Assembly (NCBI GenBank): GCA_037126765.1
Contig: JBBCBC010000007.1
Location: forward strand, 23,383,667-23,447,666
Origin: Stenogyne calaminthoides
Lineage: Eukaryota > Streptophyta > Magnoliopsida > Lamiales > Lamiaceae
Reading direction: 5' to 3'
Length of the DNA stretch: 64,000 bases
The notes beneath the pieces are model-generated. The model made no database searches and was not told the DNA's origin. It saw only the letters and a program-made list of their open reading frames with translations. Numbering within the stretch: position 1 is the first letter of the stretch; the number at the start of each line of letters is the position of its first letter. Positions 58,341 through 64,000 of this stretch are shown here, piece by piece. The position numbers and the translations under genes are program-made.

Positions 58341-59778
58341 ATCCAACATACCTAATTCAACTGATAGTTCCTAAAATCTTGATTCAGCCAAAGGTTTAGT
58401 CAAGATATCAGCTCTCTGTTTATCAGTATGAATTTTCTCCATTCTGATGCCTTTCTTCTCAACATGATCTCTGATGAAGTGATGTCTGATATCAACATGC
58501 TTACATCTGGTGTGCAATACAGGATTTTGTGTAATAGCAATTGCACTATTATTATCACAAAATATAGGTACTTCATTGGCTATAATCTTATAATCCCTCA
58601 ATTGTTGTCTAAGCCAAAGAATCATGCTGCTTGACTTCCTGCAACCCATGTATTCAAACCCGGTTAAAGAGGTTGCTCTTTGAGGTTTGTTTCTTTGAAA
58701 ACCATGATATCAGTTTACTTCCAAGAAATTGACAAGTTCCTGTGGTAGACTTCCTGTCAATTCTACATCCTCCATAATCAGCATTTGGATAACCAGATAA
58801 TTTAAGGTTATCATCAGTTGGATACCATAATCCTCTATTCACAGTGCCTTTAAGATATTTCAGAATCTTTTTTGGCGACCTCCATGTGACTAAATTTAGG
58901 ATTAGCTTGATATCTTGCACATATCCCAACAGCAAATGTTATATCATGCCTACTTGCTTTGAGATATAGCAGTGATCCAATGATCCCTCTATAATCAGTG
59001 TGATTTACTGATTTACCTTCAGGATCAGGATCCATCTTGTAGTTAGTATTCATGGGAATTCTAACTGCATTGCAATTCTGTACTCCATACTTTGCAATCG
59101 GATCTCGGTGTATTTTTGCTTGATTGATGAATATTCCTTCCTTAGTTTGTTTCACCTGAAGTCCAAGAAAGAAATTCATCTCCCCCATCATTGACATCTC
59201 AAACTTTCCTTTCATCAGAGTAGAAAACATTTCACACAACTGATGATTTGGAGATCCAAATATGATGTCATCCACATAGATCTGAACTAGTAAAATATCA
59301 TTTCCATCTTCTATCCTGAACAAAGTCCTATCAACAGTTCCTTTGATAAAATCATGGTCAGTAAGAAACTGAGAAAGGGTATCATACCATGCTCGGGGTG
59401 CTTGCTTAAGACCATACAAGGTTTTCTGAGCTCAGAAACTTGGTCATTCGACAAAATCCACGGAGGTTGTTCCACATATTCTTCCTCCTAAGCACACCAT
59501 TCCATCGAAAAGCACTTTTCACATCCATCCGATATGCAATTGTGAATTTCATGTGGGCGATATGCAAGAAACAATCGATGATGGGTTTCATCATAATCCA
59601 AGCCTTCTTCTTGGGAATAACCTTGTGCAACTAGCCTTGCCTTGTTTCTCACAATGTTGTTGTTTTCATCTCTCTTATTCTTGAACACCCACTTAGTTCC
59701 AATCACATTGTGCCTTTTAGGTCTGTCCACTAGCTCCCAAACTTCATTCCTTGTGAACTGATTCAATTCTTCTTGCAT
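58341..59778 (-). pseudogene. pol: Reverse transcriptase and RNase H of element G
   Basis: RT starts with QEELNQFTRNEVWELVDRP and [14 protein letters not shown] (59490-59778). The palm region around 59450-59600 is scrambled. Then [24 protein letters not shown] with an intact YVDD (59270), NFFLGLQVKQ, RNase H with NADYGGC and SWFSKKQTS (58654-58935), and the end at 58371-58649 with KHVDIRHHFIRDHVEK and ILTKPLAESRF. The central RNase H active-site stretch (TTEAEYMA) is missing near 58650. Confidence 0.88.
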
Positions 59779-60423
59779 AACAATAATCCAGAATGAGTCT
59801 TGTAGAGCTTATTCAATCTCAGTAGGTTCCTTTTCTGATAGAAAACAACAGAATAAAGCACTTTCACCATGGAACCGTCTTGTCTTTACTCCTTCTGATA
59901 GATCACCCACAATCTGACTTGTAGGATGGCTATCCAACCATTTTCTCCTTGATGTTCCCCCTTTAGTAGTGTCCTCAACATCAGAAATGTTAGGTTCAGG
60001 CAGTTCATCAAATTCAGGGAATAACAGAAAAAGAGAAAGGGAATCATCTTCCTCAGGGGAAATTCTATTCAGAACATTGTCAGAGACATTTGTTCCTCCT
60101 TGGTTGATAGATTCAGAGTTTGCCTCAGCTGTGACCACATCTTCATCGGCATTACATACCTGAGTCTGAACTGGTGTATGTTCAGATTGGTCAGCTTCAG
60201 TGTGTTGGCTTTCCTTCAGTGAAGAATTTTCATCCTGAGTCTCACCATCCTGAGTTTTTCATCCTGAACTTCTTTGTCTGAGTCTGATTCACTCCATTCA
60301 TAGAAAGTGACTGACTTCTTCTTTTCAGGTTCAGAGGATTTCTTTTTCAGGCTAAGTCTGGTAATTCTCTTGGTCAGTTCTCCTGAGTCATGTTCCTGTT
60401 TCTTCTTAACACAAGTAGATTCA
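59779..60423 (-). pseudogene. pol: Integrase-RT linker of G
   Basis: Acidic, Ser-rich linker in two frames (59809-60138 and 60216-60452), with KKSSEPEKKKSVTFYEW. Variable region, not catalytic. Confidence 0.7.
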
Positions 60424-60830
60424 TCAAAAACAACATGAGGTGTTTCTTCCACAATAAGATTCCTCTGATTTGTAAACTCGAAGGCTTTTATTGACTTGAG
60501 AATATCCTAAGAATATCCCTTCATCAGCTTTGCTATCAAAAGTTTTCAACTGATCTTTACCATTATTGTGTATGAAACACTTGCAACCAAACACACGAAA
60601 GAAAGAAACAAGAGGCTTCCTTTCATTCCATAGCTCATATGGAGTTTTCCTTGATTCTTGGTCAACATGGATCTGTTCTGATAGTAGCATGCAGTGTTGA
60701 TACCTTCAGCCCAAAATCTCTTAGGAATATCAGCTTCAGCAATCATTGTTCTTGCAGCTTCTTTCAGGGTCTTATTTCTTCTTTCAGCAACACCATTCTG
60801 TTGTGGGGTCCTTGCAGTACCTTGTGTATG
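60424..60830 (-). pseudogene. pol: Integrase C-terminal half of G
   Basis: Begins abruptly at ARTPQQNGVAERRNKTLKEA with the catalytic Glu, then FRVFGCKCFIHNN and EGIFLGYSQ. The zinc-binding part, both Asp residues and the protease are absent: the sequence to the right is Gag tail, so a deletion of roughly 1.5-2 kb joins the two. Confidence 0.85.
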
Positions 60831-63050
60831 AGTGCCAGCCTTAGAGTTCTTCTTGGGTTCAGGCATTTTGTTCAAGTGCCTTAGCTTTGGTGCAACTGGT
60901 CTCTGTCTCTGCTGACTTGGGTTCAGAAACCTTTACCCTTAGGCAAGTGGGGTTTAGGTTGCCTGTTCTGAAATTGGGGTCTTTCAGTAATCTGAGGACT
61001 TGGTCTTTTCAGTTGAGAATATCTCTGTTGAGTGTTTCTCCTTTGAAAATTCCTCTGATGGTTCAGTGCAGATCTCTCCAGGTTGGTATTCTTAGCCTGA
61101 GGCTTTGAAGTCTTGGCTTTGAAAAATTTCCTCTTGAGTGTTGGGTTTTCTAGCCTTTTCCCGAGGTTTGGGCTTTCTTCCCGAACCTTGAGTTTTTCTC
61201 CATAGGTCCTTTACCTTTGTCTAAAACTACGGGTTGTTCTTCAGTAAGAAGATTAGATGCCACTGGTTTAACAAAGAAAGTCTTGGTGCTACTAGAAGCA
61301 GCATTCAGAAGACCTTGTGAGGTTCCCCCTGGAATGTATCCTAATCCAGCTTTTATAGTTGCAGGTCTTTGATAACTCTGAATTTCATTTATTACTTTAG
61401 ATGCAGAATTCAATAGAGCTAACTTTCTCTGTGCACTATCCTCACTATTTCTTTAGAGTTTCATGCTTCTCAAAGAGGTCATTGAACTCAGTTCTGATAA
61501 GCTGAATCTCTTTAGTGGATTTCTCTAATTTCCATTCAGGATATCGATCACCTTCTCTTTTTCTGAGAGTTGTACTTTTAGAACATCAAGTTCCCATCAA
61601 TTGAGAAGTGATCCCAGCCATTTTTATAGTCTTTCCACTTGATTCTCGTGATCGGTTCCTTTGTTCCGCTCTTGAGTTTCAATGGCGCGCTCTTGTAACC
61701 GCAATAATAGTCCTTCATAAGATTCTCAAACGAATCCATCAGGTCAAAGTTCTTCATTTCGATTGAACTTGAGAACTCATGTCCTTGTGTAGGAGCAACA
61801 ACAGAGATAGAAGAATTTTACCTCCTCCATCCACGGCCATAAGACAGACATCATCATCAATAATCCTTTATTACAAAATCTCATCGAGGAACTGGAACCT
61901 TCTTGAAATGTTCTTCCTCTTCTGCAATCATAGCTTTCTTCTTTGGAGATCTTCCTGTCTCTCTTGGCTTGTCTCTCTCTTTTCTTTCTTTAGCTTTTCG
62001 GCTCGGGACATCTCGGATTGAAAAGTGACCTTTATTCTTCGACAGTTTGTAGCATCTGTTGGTATCATCATCCCCGATCACTTTCCTCCTTGGTCTTGGA
62101 GTCCTTCTTCTTGGATGAGGATCCTTCTTTCTGGTCCTTCTTTTCTCGATGAATCACATCGAACTTCTAAGTTTCTCTTGTACTGTGATTCTGTAGTATT
62201 TCTTATATTTTCCATATCTGCTATTTAGTCTTTCAAACCTCCTTGCCATCAGTACTAGTTATCCTCTTGCTCATCCTGGTTTCTGGTAAGTGAGTTTTTA
62301 GACTCTATAGCTTTACAGGGTTTCTCTTTGGCTTTAAAAGCCACATTCTTGCTAGATGAAGAATCATCTTTCTTTGTCGATTTCTTAGTTTTCTTATCAA
62401 TCACAAACTCATAAGCTTTTCAGTCGGAGAAAACTTGTTGGTATGGCATGGAATCAATATTTTTGGTGTTTTTAATCACCACAAAGATGTATATCCCATT
62501 TCTTAGACAATCCTCTAAGAATTTTTCGGTGCCACTTCTCTCTGTGGGTATCTTTTCCCAAGAGCACACTTTCGGATCATTCATGATCTTTAGTGAATCT
62601 GACCTCAAGTTTGTCAATGGACTCACCATCTTCCATTTCAAAGCCATCAAACTTTCCAATAGCAATAGAAAGTTTATTTTCCTTAATATGATCTGTGCCT
62701 TGACACATAACAGCAAGTGTGTCCCATATTTCTTTTGCAGTTTCACTATGAAAAATCATCCCCATAACACCATCATCAATAGTGTTATACAAAGTATCTT
62801 TAGCAATGTAGTCTAGATTGACTAACTTTCTCTCATCAGGAGTCAGTTGGTCATCAGGTTTAGAAAATTCATCCCTGGCATTATTTCTCTCAGTATCAGT
62901 GATTCTGGGATTTACAACAGTAAATTTGAATGGTCCTTCAGAAACCACTCTCCACATTCTTTCATGCTTAGAATACAGATGTGCCTGCATTCTCAATCTC
63001 CATTGGTTATAGCTCTCAACAGAGAACATAGGAAGTTTCTTAGAAGGCAT
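60831..63050 (-). pseudogene. gag: Gag of element G
   Basis: ATG at 63050 gives MPSKKLPMFSVESYNQWRLR. The UBN2-type domain is open to 62577 with HSETAKEIWDTLAVMCQGTD and KLSIAIGKFDGFEM. The hinge, zinc knuckle (about 62000-62050, CCHC residues displaced by small shifts), coiled coil and basic tail follow as in D but in broken frames. The tail fuses to integrase near 60830. Confidence 0.85.
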
Positions 63051-63160
63051 GATGAATGAGCCTTGTAAGATATCATCAATAAGATCTATTCAGTAGACCA
63101 CCAAAGTCTTTCAGCAAATAGATTATGGCTACCAAAGCAAGTGGTCAAACATGAACCACT

Positions 63161-63172
63161 GCTCTGATACCA
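63161..63172 (-). promoter_or_regulatory. Primer binding site of G (initiator Met tRNA)
   Basis: TGGTATCAGAGC on the minus strand, two bases from the LTR. Confidence 0.9.
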
Positions 63173-63174
63173 CT

Positions 63175-64000
63175 TGTTGGTCCCGGTGCAACCGAGTCTC
63201 ACACGTGTATGGGGGGGGGGGGAATACACGTATTCAGTGATTTTTCAAACATTTTCTTCACTGAGGTCAGATGGGTCAGGTTATCCTGATATTTTTGTCC
63301 TGAGAAGCACGGATTGCCCTGAGTCAATGTCTACTGATATAATGATCCTGAGCTGCTTTCACAAGCTTCAGATTAGCCCAACTGATCCTGAATTTATCAG
63401 AGATCCTGAGGAGCTTGGATCAGAGAAATTCCTTAACCACTTCCTAAAGCTTTCAGGCTAACTCAATGAGCTTACTCACTTTTCTACCTTGAGTTTTCTG
63501 GCTGACTCACTGCAGCTTACTAACTCAAACACTCACAAGTGTTCAGACTACCACAAGTAGCTTACTAACTTTTTTCTCTAGAGTTTTCTGGCTAACTCAC
63601 TGTAGCTTACTCACTCTTTACAACTCTAACTCATCAACAAAACACACACAAACTACCTTAACAAAGGGTTTAGGTTTTGAGTTGGTTTCCAACTAGGGTG
63701 AGATATCCTTTACAATAAGAACTAATGCAAAGGGTAGGATATCTCTTCTAAGCTTTGGATATATCTATCAATCTAGGCTTAGAATAGTGAGCTCTCTCCA
63801 ATGTGAAACACTTGGGAAATTCTAGGGTTTTTGAGTGCTTCAATTTGCAATAATACGATGAGCTCTTGAGTTGCTTTGAAATTTCCCGTGACCTCTCAAT
63901 GTAAAGGGTCACTGGTATTTATAGGCAACTTCACCAAGGTCACTCTTTGAAAAAACTATCCGTTAGAAGAGATAGCTTTATGAGTTTCCTCTTCTGGTGT
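63175..64000 (-). repeat. 5' LTR of element G, partial
   Basis: Matches the 3' LTR but lacks a block of about 250 bp between the TCAGAGATCCTGAG region and AGAAATTCC (joined near 63422). Runs off the window. TATA box at 63915-63924. Confidence 0.9.

Larger units (their letters stand above)
52062..64000 (-). mobile_element. Element G: second member of the D family, partial
   Basis: Minus-strand element whose 5' LTR runs off the right edge: 3' LTR 52062-53928, PPT, ORF3, spacer, RNase H, RT, rest of integrase, gag, primer site 63161, 5' LTR from 63175. Protease and the first two catalytic residues of integrase are deleted, but RT and RNase H remain, unlike in D. Confidence 0.92.

Overview
The window is plant repeat DNA, and I see no intact host gene. 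It is a nest of Ty1/copia LTR retrotransposons. Evidence for a flowering plant: primer sites of the form TGGTATCAGAGC (plant initiator-Met tRNA), LTRs bounded by TG...CA, plant copia-type Gag, integrase, RVT_2 reverse transcriptase (YVDD) and RNase H, 5-bp target duplications, and U3 TATA boxes. The extra long gene between pol and the 3' LTR makes the elements Sirevirus-like. From the look of the ORF3 and pseudogene proteins an asterid (perhaps Lamiales/Gesneriaceae) is a guess only.

Layout. Element C (+ strand) has the end of pol at 1-431, a spacer, ORF3 at 13904-17371, a PPT and its 3' LTR at 17580-19080. Element D (- strand, 2039-13266) sits inside C's spacer; it keeps gag and ORF3 but has lost nearly all of pol. 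Element C' (- strand) is a close relative of C: PPT at 19081, ORF3 19287-22767, pol and gag out to 45213, 5' LTR 45368-47132. C' is split by element E (+ strand, 28151-42434, GATAT duplication). C appears to have inserted into C' at the PPT, so C and C' look like a large tail-to-tail inverted repeat around one LTR. C' in turn appears to lie in the LTR of an older copia family, H (47133-48332).

To the right, a broken non-LTR-related protein gene of unknown family (48943-51566, - strand) is split by a solo LTR, F (49457-51251, GTTCT duplication). After an AT-rich stretch, element G (- strand, 52062 to beyond 64000) is a second member of the D family, with part of pol deleted.

How the genes work together: Gag would form the particle; protease, integrase, RT and RNase H would process, copy and insert the element. 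ORF3 is a third, roughly 1100-residue protein with an N-terminal domain, a charged coiled-coil centre and a C-terminal domain. It is preserved in both divergent families (C/C'/E and D/G), even where pol has been lost. Other signals not explained by standard annotation are an antisense ORF with its own TATA box between pol and ORF3 (three copies), a second PPT-like tract inside ORF3, tandem covarying hairpins in the transcribed LTR leader of D and G, and patchy sequence damage concentrated at CAG/CTG triplets. Every coding region carries frameshifts or stops, so no element here appears able to move on its own.
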